The translations under genes were made by a program, and so were the position numbers. A DNA stretch of 31,337 nt from an uncultured Cloacibacillus sp. GTDB lineage: Bacteria > Synergistota > Synergistia > Synergistales > Synergistaceae. The notes under the pieces are model-generated. The model did no database searches. It was not told the DNA's origin and worked only from the letters and a program-made list of their open reading frames with translations. The DNA is taken from positions 1-31,337 of the forward strand of contig URAG01000021.1 in the NCBI GenBank assembly GCA_900545755.1, written 5' to 3'. Positions 23,907 through 31,337 of the stretch are shown here, piece by piece; within the stretch, counting starts at the first letter, position 1; each line of letters starts with the position of its first letter.

Positions 23907-24869
23907 ATGCTTCGCAGAGTTGGTGTTTTGACGAGCGGAGGCGACTCGCCGGGGATGAACGCTTCGATACGCGCCGTCACTCGCACGGCTTTATATCATG
24001 GGCTTGAAGTTATCGGGATCAGGCGCGGCTACGAGGGGCTGCTTGACGGGGACTTTGTGCCGATGACGCGCAGCACCGTCGGCGGCATCCTCATGCACGG
24101 CGGGACGATACTGCGCACCGCAAGATGCCTTGAGTTTATGCGTCCCGAGGGCGTCAACGCCGGCGTTTCAAAGCTGAAGGAAAACGATATAGACGCGCTC
24201 GTAGTTATAGGCGGCGACGGCTCTTTTCATGGCGCTCTTGAGCTTCATAAGCGCGGCGTGCAAGTCGTCGGCGTGCCGGGAACGATAGATAACGATATGG
24301 CCGGTACAGATTGCACGATAGGTTTCGACACCGCCTGCAATACTGCGCTTGAGTGCATCGGCAAGCTGCGCGACACGGCGTCGAGCCACGACCGCATGTT
24401 CATCGTCGAGGTCATGGGCCGTCACGCAGGCTTTCTCGCGCTCGAAACCGCGGTAGCCTGCGGCGCTGAATTCGTACTAGTGCCTGAAATTCCAGTCGAC
24501 ATCGAGGCGATTATCAATAAGATACATTACGCTAAGGAGCACGGTAAGACGCATTCTATAATTGTGCTCGCGGAGGGCGTCATGCCGGCGCACGAACTTG
24601 CTGACAAGCTGCAAGGGCGCTGTGACTATGACCCGAGGATAGTCGTCCTCGGACATATCCAGCGCGGCGGCGCTCCGTCGAGCTTCGACGCCGTGCTCGC
24701 ATCGCGTCTTGGCTACGCCTCCGTCGAATGCCTGCTCAAAGGGCAGAGCGGCGTAATGGTGGGACGCGTCAACGGCGAGATAGTAGCATCGCCGCTTGAG
24801 AAAGCTTGGGAGGAGCGCAGGCCGCTTGACCAGGACATGCTCCGCATAATGGAGACGCTGAGTATATAA
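23907..24869 (+). CDS. pfkA: ATP-dependent 6-phosphofructokinase
   Basis: Phosphorylates fructose 6-phosphate to fructose 1,6-bisphosphate in glycolysis. The N-terminus has LTSGGDSPGMNASIRA (ATP site). GGDGS near residues 102-106 has glycine where pyrophosphate-dependent enzymes have aspartate, so ATP is the expected donor. PGTIDNDMAGTDCTIGFDTA contains the catalytic aspartate, and EVMGRHAGFLAL follows. 320 residues, the normal bacterial size. AAGGAGG precedes the ATG. A GC hairpin without a T-run lies after it (GCGACGG 24882-24888 with CCGTCGC 24896-24902). Confidence 0.95.
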   Translation: MLRRVGVLTSGGDSPGMNASIRAVTRTALYHGLEVIGIRRGYEGLLDGDFVPMTRSTVGGILMHGGTILRTARCLEFMRPEGVNAGVSKLKENDIDALVVIGGDGSFHGALELHKRGVQVVGVPGTIDNDMAGTDCTIGFDTACNTALECIGKLRDTASSHDRMFIVEVMGRHAGFLALETAVACGAEFVLVPEIPVDIEAIINKIHYAKEHGKTHSIIVLAEGVMPAHELADKLQGRCDYDPRIVVLGHIQRGGAPSSFDAVLASRLGYASVECLLKGQSGVMVGRVNGEIVASPLEKAWEERRPLDQDMLRIMETLSI

Positions 24870-24927
24870 AGTAATGTAACGGCGACGGAACGACGCCGTC
24901 GCTCAATGCCGGGAGGAGGCCGCCACG

Positions 24928-25806
24928 ATGAACGAAGCCTTGTTTGAAAGCTTTGCGAAAGATTTGACGGCGCTTATCGCATGCGACGAAGCCGGACGCG
25001 GCGCGTCGCGCCTTAGCAGCCATAGCGAGCTTATGCGCGCGGCCTCTGCTTTTGCTCCGCTCGGCAAAGTCGCCGTCGTGTCCGGATTTTATGTGCCTTC
25101 CGCCGGCGCGCCGGAGACAGACGGCCCCGGAGGCGCGGCGATACTCGCCCGAGCTTTCCAGCGCGAGGGGCGCGAGTGCGAAATATGGACCGACGAGCGT
25201 TGCTTCGAAGTGATCGAGAAATGTGCGGAGGCTGCGGGCTGCATGGCTGGAACGGTGAAAATCGCGCCCATGTCGCTTAGCTCCGTCGCGCCTGAAGGGC
25301 TTATATTCGTCGAGCGCCTTGGACGCGCGGCCGACGGCCGCTACTATAATTTCAAAAAGCAGGACATAACCGAATGGTGCGCGCCGCTCGACGCCTTGGC
25401 GGACGAGGCCGGAAAATTTGGAATCCGGACGATAGGCATAGGCGACGGCGGCAACGAGGCAGGGATGGGCGGCTGTTACGCGGAGCTCAGTGTTCTGCTG
25501 CCGGATTACGTTTCATGTCTGTCGGTCGTGCGCGCTGAGTTCGCGCTGACCTCGGATGTGAGCAACTGGGGAGCATACGCGCTCACGGACGCATTGTCTT
25601 TTGTATGGGGCGTCTCGCGCGGCATAGAGCCCGGCGAAGAAGCTAAGATGCTCGAAGCCGCGCTGCGTGCCGGCGCTGTTGACGGAATCAGCGGAAAGCT
25701 CGAAATGTCTGTAGACGGCTTCACGGTTGAGCTGCTCGAAGAAAAAGTTTACGAGTTAAAATCCCTCCGGGAAAGGTACGAAACGCGCCGCACGGCGGAA
25801 AATTGA
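24928..25806 (+). CDS. D-glutamate cyclase-like protein (DUF4392)
   Basis: A 292-residue protein of the DUF4392/D-glutamate cyclase family, which converts D-glutamate to 5-oxo-D-proline. The conserved core TIGIGDGGNEAGMGG (about 170-184) and the preceding FVERLGRAADGRYYN segment match the family; the acidic and glycine-rich loop is the presumed active site. GGAGGAGG lies ten bases before the ATG. It is 58 bp after pfkA and may be read from the same promoter through the hairpin between them. D-glutamate is a wall precursor and a possible amino-acid substrate; which role applies is not visible. Confidence 0.78.
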   Translation: MNEALFESFAKDLTALIACDEAGRGASRLSSHSELMRAASAFAPLGKVAVVSGFYVPSAGAPETDGPGGAAILARAFQREGRECEIWTDERCFEVIEKCAEAAGCMAGTVKIAPMSLSSVAPEGLIFVERLGRAADGRYYNFKKQDITEWCAPLDALADEAGKFGIRTIGIGDGGNEAGMGGCYAELSVLLPDYVSCLSVVRAEFALTSDVSNWGAYALTDALSFVWGVSRGIEPGEEAKMLEAALRAGAVDGISGKLEMSVDGFTVELLEEKVYELKSLRERYETRRTAEN

Positions 25807-25891
25807 AAAGTTTTATTAGAAATTATACCGAGGTCTATATATTTTCCCATTAACTCATGTTAGAATGATTCTTTAGAGACTGGTGGCACAT

Positions 25892-26356
25892 ATGGAACGA
25901 GATCACGGAAAGAGTTCTGGACGGCGGCCCCTTCTATTGCTTGGCGCGGCGGTCGTCATACTTGTAATATTAAGCGTCGTTAGTCTGAGAACAGGCATCC
26001 TCGGCAGCTCTTTCTCCATAGACAAGGCGGTTGTCTGCATCGAACTTGACAAAGACCGTCTCCCGCACAAGGTAAGACAAACAATCCAATACGGCGTGCG
26101 TCAGGTATGTCTGTGGTTTCAGTATTCCTCAGCTCCGGGAGGTAATCACCTGGAGATTGCATGGTATTACGAAAATGAAAAAGTGCTCTCCGAATCGCTG
26201 AAGCTGATGACGAAGGACGGAATGAGGGCTTTCTACCTACTTCAGGAGGAGGGGACTCCGCTTCCCGTCGGAAAATACAGGGTTACCATTTCATCAGCAA
26301 CCAAGGTGCTGAGCAGTCTTGATTTTGAGATAGTAAGAAAAAATAACGATAATTAA
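25892..26356 (+). CDS. Membrane-anchored protein of unknown function
   Basis: About 154 residues: a short positively charged start, one hydrophobic helix (about residues 14-34, LLLLGAAVVILVILSVVSL), then an extracytoplasmic domain with alternating strand character (VCLWFQYSSAPGG, LEIAWYYENEKVL, PVGKYRVTISSATKVL). This is a signal-anchor topology with a beta-rich domain. I chose the ATG at 25892, since GGTGG lies six bases upstream; the GTG at 25883 would overlap that site. It lies 17 bases before rho and may share its transcript. No family recognised. Confidence 0.72.
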   Translation: MERDHGKSSGRRPLLLLGAAVVILVILSVVSLRTGILGSSFSIDKAVVCIELDKDRLPHKVRQTIQYGVRQVCLWFQYSSAPGGNHLEIAWYYENEKVLSESLKLMTKDGMRAFYLLQEEGTPLPVGKYRVTISSATKVLSSLDFEIVRKNNDN

Positions 26357-26373
26357 AAACGGAGGCTATTGAC

Positions 26374-28203
26374 TTGCCAAGAAAAAAAGCTGAACCGGAC
26401 GACGGTACTACGATAGTTAAGCGAAGAGGCAGAGCTAGCAAAGCACAAGCCGAAACTCAGGAAGGCGAAGCCACGGAGATGGACGCCGCAACGCTCCCAG
26501 CAACTGAACTAAACGAAGAAGCTCCCGCCAAGAAGAAAAGAACATACACCAGAAAACAAGCAGACACGACTGGTGGCGAGGCCGAAAAGCCGCGCCGCGG
26601 AAGAAAGAAAAAAGAGGAGAATGCGCCGGAGGCGGAGTCACAGGGGCCCAAGGAAGCAGATGAGCAGCCTGCAAGACGCGGACGCAACGCTACTAAAGAA
26701 ATAGAGCCGCGTCAGGAAAGCATCTTCGACACGGCGATGGAGACGGCGGAGACGCCTTCGGCTGAAGAGACGGCCCAAACGCCGCCGGCGGATGAGGGTA
26801 TGGAACAGTCCGCAGATGAACCCGCTGAGAATGCGGCGGAAGGGACCGAAGCGCCGGCTTCGGAGGAGCAGGCTGAACTGCCAGCCGAGGCAGAGACGCC
26901 GCAGCCGGAGATGCTACAGCGCAACGAACGCGGGCAGATCCGCCACCAGCACCCCAAGCTAGGCTTCAGCCAGCTCGCCGGAGAGACCCTCGCGGAGCTC
27001 AGAAAAATAGCGAAGGACACCGGCGTCACTTCTATAACCACGAGAAGAAAAGACGACCTTATCAACGACATACTCAAAATGCAGGCGGAAGCTCTCGGCT
27101 ACCGCTATAACGGAGGAACGCTTGAGTGTATGCCAGAGGGCTACGGCTTCCTTCGTCCGTCGGGGCTCCTGCCCAGCAGCAACGACATATATGTATCGGC
27201 ATCGCAGATAAGACGCTTCGGCCTTCGCAACGGCGATGTCGTATGGGGCATCATCCGTCCGCCGAAGGATCAGGAACACTACGAAGCGCTGCTCCGCGTC
27301 GAGAACGTGAACTTCACTGATCCAGAGGAAGCGCGTAGACGTCCGCACTTTGAGGCCCTGACGCCGATATTCCCGAATGAAAAACTTCAGCTTGAGACGG
27401 ATCGCCGCCAGATAGCGACGCGCATCGTCGATATATTTGCCCCGATAGGCAAGGGCCAGCGTGCGCTCATAGTATCGCCGCCGAAAGCTGGAAAAACGAC
27501 TCTGCTCAAGAGCTTAGCCCATTCGATAACGACCAATCACCCTGAAGTAATCCTCATGGTACTGCTCATAGACGAGCGCCCAGAGGAAGTCACGGACATG
27601 GCGCGCTCCGTAGACGGCGAAATCATAGCCTCGACCTTCGACCGCCCTGCGGAAGAACATCTCCGCGTCGCGGGGCTGGCTCTCGAGAAGGCGAAGCGCC
27701 TCGTCGAAGTTTCGAAAGACGTCGTGCTGTTGCTCGACTCCATTACCAGGCTCGCGCGCGCCTCAAACCTCGTAGTGCCGCCGTCCGGACGTACTCTTTC
27801 CGGCGGTATGGATCCTGCTGCCCTATATTTCCCGAAGAAATTCTTTGGGGCAGCGCGCAATATAGAGAACGGCGGAAGCCTCACGATAATAGGCACCTCG
27901 CTCGTCGAGACAGGCAGCCGCATGGACGACGTGATATACGAAGAATTCAAGGGTACCGGCAACATGGAAGTCCATCTCTCTCGCAAGATTGCGGAGCAGA
28001 GGATATTCCCAGCCCTCGACATCACGAAGTCCGGCACGCGCAAAGAGGAACTCATGGTGCCGGAGGCCGACCTCCAGCGCATCTGGGCGTTGCGCCGTAA
28101 GATCGCGAACATGGACGAAGCCGAGGTGCTTAATCTTATTCTCGACAAATTGAGAAATACTCCCACGAACCGCGATTTTCTTGCTACAATAAAGGTCGGT
28201 TAA
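26374..28203 (+). CDS. rho: Transcription termination factor Rho with a long disordered N-terminus
   Basis: Hexameric RNA-dependent ATPase that ends transcription. The C-terminal 410 residues are a full Rho: an N-terminal helix bundle (FSQLAGETLAELRKIAKDTGV), a cold-shock RNA-binding fold with GYGFLRP near 255, Walker A SPPKAGKTTLLKS near 368, LLIDERPEEVTDM, DSITRLARASN and the Q/R-loop SGGMDPAALYFPKKFFGAARN. Ahead of it are about 195 residues rich in Glu, Ala, Pro and Lys/Arg: first basic patches (KKKRTYTRKQ, KPRRGRKKK), then an acidic stretch. Such insertions occur in Rho of some high-GC bacteria and add RNA binding or phase-separating behaviour. The start is the TTG at 26374, with GGAGG upstream. 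Confidence 0.95.
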   Translation: MPRKKAEPDDGTTIVKRRGRASKAQAETQEGEATEMDAATLPATELNEEAPAKKKRTYTRKQADTTGGEAEKPRRGRKKKEENAPEAESQGPKEADEQPARRGRNATKEIEPRQESIFDTAMETAETPSAEETAQTPPADEGMEQSADEPAENAAEGTEAPASEEQAELPAEAETPQPEMLQRNERGQIRHQHPKLGFSQLAGETLAELRKIAKDTGVTSITTRRKDDLINDILKMQAEALGYRYNGGTLECMPEGYGFLRPSGLLPSSNDIYVSASQIRRFGLRNGDVVWGIIRPPKDQEHYEALLRVENVNFTDPEEARRRPHFEALTPIFPNEKLQLETDRRQIATRIVDIFAPIGKGQRALIVSPPKAGKTTLLKSLAHSITTNHPEVILMVLLIDERPEEVTDMARSVDGEIIASTFDRPAEEHLRVAGLALEKAKRLVEVSKDVVLLLDSITRLARASNLVVPPSGRTLSGGMDPAALYFPKKFFGAARNIENGGSLTIIGTSLVETGSRMDDVIYEEFKGTGNMEVHLSRKIAEQRIFPALDITKSGTRKEELMVPEADLQRIWALRRKIANMDEAEVLNLILDKLRNTPTNRDFLATIKVG

Positions 28204-28251
28204 AAATTCTGTCGTCAGCTGGACGCAGCACAGCGCATAAGAGGTGGACTG

Positions 28252-29655
28252 ATGAAGGATAAGTCCAATATGTATAAAACCGGATTACGGAAAAAGATAT
28301 ACCTTATCGTCTTTCTGATGCTTGCGGTCGGAGGCGCGGTGGTCTGTGCCGCCGTCGCCGCCGAGCGTTCCGGTATGTACTGGATAGGGCTCGGCGGGGA
28401 AGTGTCGTCTGAGAATCCGGAAGACAACAAAGGCTTCTTCACAGTCGACGTTTCTGACTTCCTCAATACATCAGGCACGGAGGACGGCGCAGCGAACGAA
28501 GACTCGGAACTGGTGCCGCTCGCAATAGGGCCGCTGCCGAGCGTTCCGACGCTTACCGACGAAGAGCTCAAGCTTTACGGCATCCTTTCAAAAAACGACG
28601 GTAGAATATCCGAAGAAGACAAGACGGAGCTCGACAAGGACATCCGGTGGACGGAGGTCGTGCTTGAGCCGGGCGACACGCTTAAATCAATCGCGGAAGA
28701 ATTCAACATATCGGAGGAAGATCTTCGACAGGCCAATGGGTTGAGGAAGGGCGAGAAGCCGGACCCGTCCGAGGTGCTCTACGTGCCGGACAGCCATGAG
28801 GACGTCGTGGCGACTGCGCTCTTTGTGCGCGGCCTACAGAAAGAAGAACTGGCCTTTGCAAAGAAGGGCAAGTTGCTCGAGGTTCACGAGTATGTCGTCA
28901 AGGAAGGCGATACACTTTGGGGCATCTCCGGCAAGTTCGATCTTGACGTAGATACACTCGTCGGATGCAACCAGCAGGTGTTGGGTGGAAGCATACACAG
29001 GCTTAAACTCGGAATGAAGCTCCGAGTGCCCAACCAGGACGGAGTATTCGTCAAGGTAGCAAAGAACGACACGCTTGGCAAACTCGCCGATAAATACGGT
29101 TCCTCATCCGACGCCGTGAAGCTCGCGAACGCGATGAAGAGCGACAAGCTCATCCTCGGCGAGGAGATATTCCTGCCTGGAGGCAAGCTCATCGCCGACA
29201 CGGAAGTGCGTATAGCGTCTAAAGGTAGAAACGGCATCCGCCGCGCGTCTATCAAGATCACCGGAGGCTCGCGCAATTTCCGTTGGCCGACTATGGGGCG
29301 CATATCGAGCAATTTCGGCTGGAGAAGGAGTCCTTTCGGAAAACGGCGCGTATTCCATTCCGGCCTCGACATAGCCGCGCCGCGCGGAACGGCGATAAAG
29401 GCTCCGGCCAACGGCACGGTCGTGCATTCCGGCTGGATGGGCGGCTACGGGCGCACGATAGTCATATCGCATTCCAAGGGGCTTACGACGCTTTACGGAC
29501 ACTGCAGCAAACTTCTTGTAAGAAACGGCGCAAAAGTTTCACGAGGCCAGACGATAGCCCTCGTTGGAAGCACGGGAAGATCGACGGGGAACCATCTGCA
29601 CTTTGAGGTGCGCGTAGGCGGAAAACCGAGAAATCCGCTGCAGTACCTTAGATAA
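28252..29655 (+). CDS. Cell-wall peptidase: LysM repeats plus M23 metallopeptidase
   Basis: 467 residues. A short cytoplasmic start, one membrane or signal segment (about 17-37), a low-complexity linker, then three LysM wall-binding repeats: VVLEPGDTLKSIAEEFN, YVVKEGDTLWGISGKF and a weaker VKVAKNDTLGKLADKYG. The M23 domain follows from about 360, with zinc ligands in FHSGLDIAAPRG (His-x3-Asp) and LHFEV (His-x-His region GNHLHFEV). M23 enzymes cut peptide cross-links, or act as wall-hydrolase activators when residues are missing; here all metal ligands are present, so an active enzyme is expected. Located in the cell envelope. Ribosome site GAGGTGG before the ATG. Confidence 0.9.
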   Translation: MKDKSNMYKTGLRKKIYLIVFLMLAVGGAVVCAAVAAERSGMYWIGLGGEVSSENPEDNKGFFTVDVSDFLNTSGTEDGAANEDSELVPLAIGPLPSVPTLTDEELKLYGILSKNDGRISEEDKTELDKDIRWTEVVLEPGDTLKSIAEEFNISEEDLRQANGLRKGEKPDPSEVLYVPDSHEDVVATALFVRGLQKEELAFAKKGKLLEVHEYVVKEGDTLWGISGKFDLDVDTLVGCNQQVLGGSIHRLKLGMKLRVPNQDGVFVKVAKNDTLGKLADKYGSSSDAVKLANAMKSDKLILGEEIFLPGGKLIADTEVRIASKGRNGIRRASIKITGGSRNFRWPTMGRISSNFGWRRSPFGKRRVFHSGLDIAAPRGTAIKAPANGTVVHSGWMGGYGRTIVISHSKGLTTLYGHCSKLLVRNGAKVSRGQTIALVGSTGRSTGNHLHFEVRVGGKPRNPLQYLR

Positions 29656-29687
29656 ATAAGATATGCCAGAAGGGGCGTTTGCAATCA

Positions 29688-31307
29688 ATGACTAAGTATA
29701 TTTTCGTCACCGGAGGAGTTGTGTCATCTCTCGGCAAGGGAATAACGGCCGCGTCGCTAGGCGTTCTTCTGAAACGCCGCGGGTATAAGGTCAGCATCAT
29801 CAAGATGGACCCTTATATCAACGTAGACGCGGGTGCAATGAGCCCTTTTCAGCATGGGGAAGTATTCGTAACGTGGGACGGGGCTGAGACCGACCTAGAC
29901 CTCGGCCACTACGAGCGTTTCATAGATGAAACGATTAAGGGAGAAAACAGCTGCACGACGGGAAAGGTATATTCCGCCGTCATACAGCGCGAGCGCGCCG
30001 GCGGCTACAACGGCGCTACAGTGCAGGTCATCCCGCACATCACGAACGAGATACAGGACAGGATAGAGCACGTCGGCAGGGATCAGGACATCGTCATAGC
30101 CGAGATAGGCGGGACGGTCGGAGACATCGAGGGGCTCCCGTTCCTCGAGGCTATACGTCAGTTTGCGGGCCGCGTCGGGCGTTCTAACATCCTTTACTGC
30201 CACGTCACGCTAGTCCCATACATAGCGGCTTCCGGCGAGCTCAAGACGAAGCCGACGCAGCACAGCGTCAACGAGCTCCGCAGGATAGGCATCCAGCCGG
30301 ACGTGATAGTCTGCCGTTCACAGTACAACGTCGGGCCTGAACTGCGCGAGAAGATAGGGCTTTTCTGCAGCGTGCCTGCCGATTCGGTATTCGAAGCCGT
30401 CGATTCAGACACGATATACAGAATACCGATGGTGCTGCATTCGCAGAAATTCGATCATTTAGTGCTCAAGAAGCTCGGCCTGCCGACGAAAGGCTCGCCA
30501 GACATGAAGGATTGGAAGGAATTTCTTCACAAATATGACACGCGCAAGGGTGAGCTTACCGTAGCGCTCGTCGGTAAATACACTGAGATCAAGGACGCCT
30601 ACCTAAGCGTCAACGAGGCTGTTCTGCATGCCGGCGTAGCGAACGGCGTCAAGGTCAACAGCTTCCCGGTCGAGGCTGAAGATTTGGAGACCGGCGACGT
30701 CGCCGAAATACTCGGCAAAGCCGACGCTATACTCGTCCCGGGCGGCTTCGGGCAACGCGGCGTAGAAGGCAAGATTGCCGCGGCGAAATATGCGCGTGAA
30801 AACGGCGTGCCGTACCTCGGCCTCTGCCTTGGAATGCAGGTCGCCGTCATCGAGTTCGCACGCAGCGTACTCGGCTTCGCCGACGCGAACAGCCTTGAGA
30901 TGGACGAACATACGACGCATCCCGTCATACATCTTATGGAAGAACAGAAAAACGTCGCCGGTATCGGCGGAACGTCGCGTCTCGGTACGTATCCGTGCGA
31001 GATAAAGCATGGAACGAAGGCTGAGAAAATATACGGCGCAACGCATATAGAGGAGCGTCACCGTCACCGTTTTGAATTCAACAATGAATATATAAAGGAG
31101 TTCGAGGCCGCAGGAATGCGTGTGGCCGGAGTCTGCCCGATGGGAGGACAGGTCGAGATAATGGAGAACGACAACCATCCGTGGATGGTGGGAGTACAGT
31201 TCCATCCTGAATTCCTCTCGCGCCCCGTGCGCCCGCATCCGCTTTTCAAAGATTTCATAGCGGCCGCTCTCGACATTAAAAAGCAGAAGGAGGCAAAAAA
31301 AGCATGA
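29688..31307 (+). CDS. pyrG: CTP synthase
   Basis: Makes CTP from UTP, ATP and glutamine. The N-terminal amidoligase domain starts MTKYIFVTGGVVSSLGKG and contains MDPYINVDAGAMSPFQHGEVFV. The glutamine amidotransferase domain has the nucleophile in LGLCLGMQ near residue 380 and the HPEF histidine near the end. 539 residues, normal length. I use the ATG at 29688; a TTG at 29679 would add three residues and lies closer to the AGGGG site at 29671-29675. The TGA overlaps the next gene's ATG, so the following gene is coupled to it. Confidence 0.96.
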   Translation: MTKYIFVTGGVVSSLGKGITAASLGVLLKRRGYKVSIIKMDPYINVDAGAMSPFQHGEVFVTWDGAETDLDLGHYERFIDETIKGENSCTTGKVYSAVIQRERAGGYNGATVQVIPHITNEIQDRIEHVGRDQDIVIAEIGGTVGDIEGLPFLEAIRQFAGRVGRSNILYCHVTLVPYIAASGELKTKPTQHSVNELRRIGIQPDVIVCRSQYNVGPELREKIGLFCSVPADSVFEAVDSDTIYRIPMVLHSQKFDHLVLKKLGLPTKGSPDMKDWKEFLHKYDTRKGELTVALVGKYTEIKDAYLSVNEAVLHAGVANGVKVNSFPVEAEDLETGDVAEILGKADAILVPGGFGQRGVEGKIAAAKYARENGVPYLGLCLGMQVAVIEFARSVLGFADANSLEMDEHTTHPVIHLMEEQKNVAGIGGTSRLGTYPCEIKHGTKAEKIYGATHIEERHRHRFEFNNEYIKEFEAAGMRVAGVCPMGGQVEIMENDNHPWMVGVQFHPEFLSRPVRPHPLFKDFIAAALDIKKQKEAKKA

Positions 31308-31337
31308 AGAAAACCACGCAGAGAATCGCCGCGCTTA
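31304..31337 (+). CDS. Start of an unidentified gene (3' end outside window)
   Basis: ATG at 31304 overlaps the pyrG stop (ATGA) and has AAGGAGG about ten bases upstream. Only MKKTTQRIAAL is visible. Two lysines followed by an apparent hydrophobic start suggest a signal peptide or anchor, but too little is present to name it. Confidence 0.6.
   Translation, partial: MKKTTQRIAAL

Overview
The window reads as chromosomal DNA of a GC-rich anaerobic bacterium. A complete 2-oxoacid:ferredoxin oxidoreductase operon (delta-alpha-beta-gamma order), an ATP-type 6-phosphofructokinase, D-glutamate cyclase, a Rho factor with a long disordered N-terminus and strong Shine-Dalgarno sites fit an amino-acid-fermenting member of the Synergistota, close to Cloacibacillus or Synergistes. 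That placement is inference from gene content and protein style, not a database match.

Layout. 3-323: end of tsaB. 376-3292: regulated promoter, korD-korA-korB-korC and a clean terminator. 3372-4370 (minus): lspA followed by a macrodomain hydrolase. 4442-5806: rlmD. 5824-12900: a defence locus with a RhuM-family gene and a type I restriction-modification system (hsdM, hsdS, hsdR). 12878-21669 (minus): a TetR regulator and a MATE transporter gene that is cut in two by an inserted element of about 6.77 kb (about 13576-20344). 21895-31337: housekeeping genes metK, comF, pfkA, D-glutamate cyclase, a membrane-anchored protein, rho, a LysM/M23 peptidase, pyrG, and the first codons of one more gene.

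The inserted element looks Clostridia-like in its genes. From left to right it holds a hairpin-rich left end, an OLD-family nuclease (ATPase plus TOPRIM) with a possible 46-codon leader gene, a Fic AMP-transferase with its own promoter, a long perfect palindrome, remnants of a Rieske/FAD oxidoreductase and of a RelB/DinJ-like antitoxin, three tRNA-Arg(CCU)-like units repeated at exactly 93 bp, a 97-aa protein of unknown function, a 43-aa small protein and a large serine recombinase. A 14-bp motif occurs four times: twice at the left end and, inverted, on each side of the recombinase gene.

Three genes tied to defence or foreign DNA (rhuM, hsdS, OLD) each carry what looks like a single-base deletion, with homologous sequence continuing in the next frame. 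None of the housekeeping genes shows this. The window therefore shows a chromosome whose restriction locus and inserted defence-carrying element are recently damaged, next to an efflux operon destroyed by the insertion. The least explained structure is the 93-bp tRNA-like array at 17843-18085.
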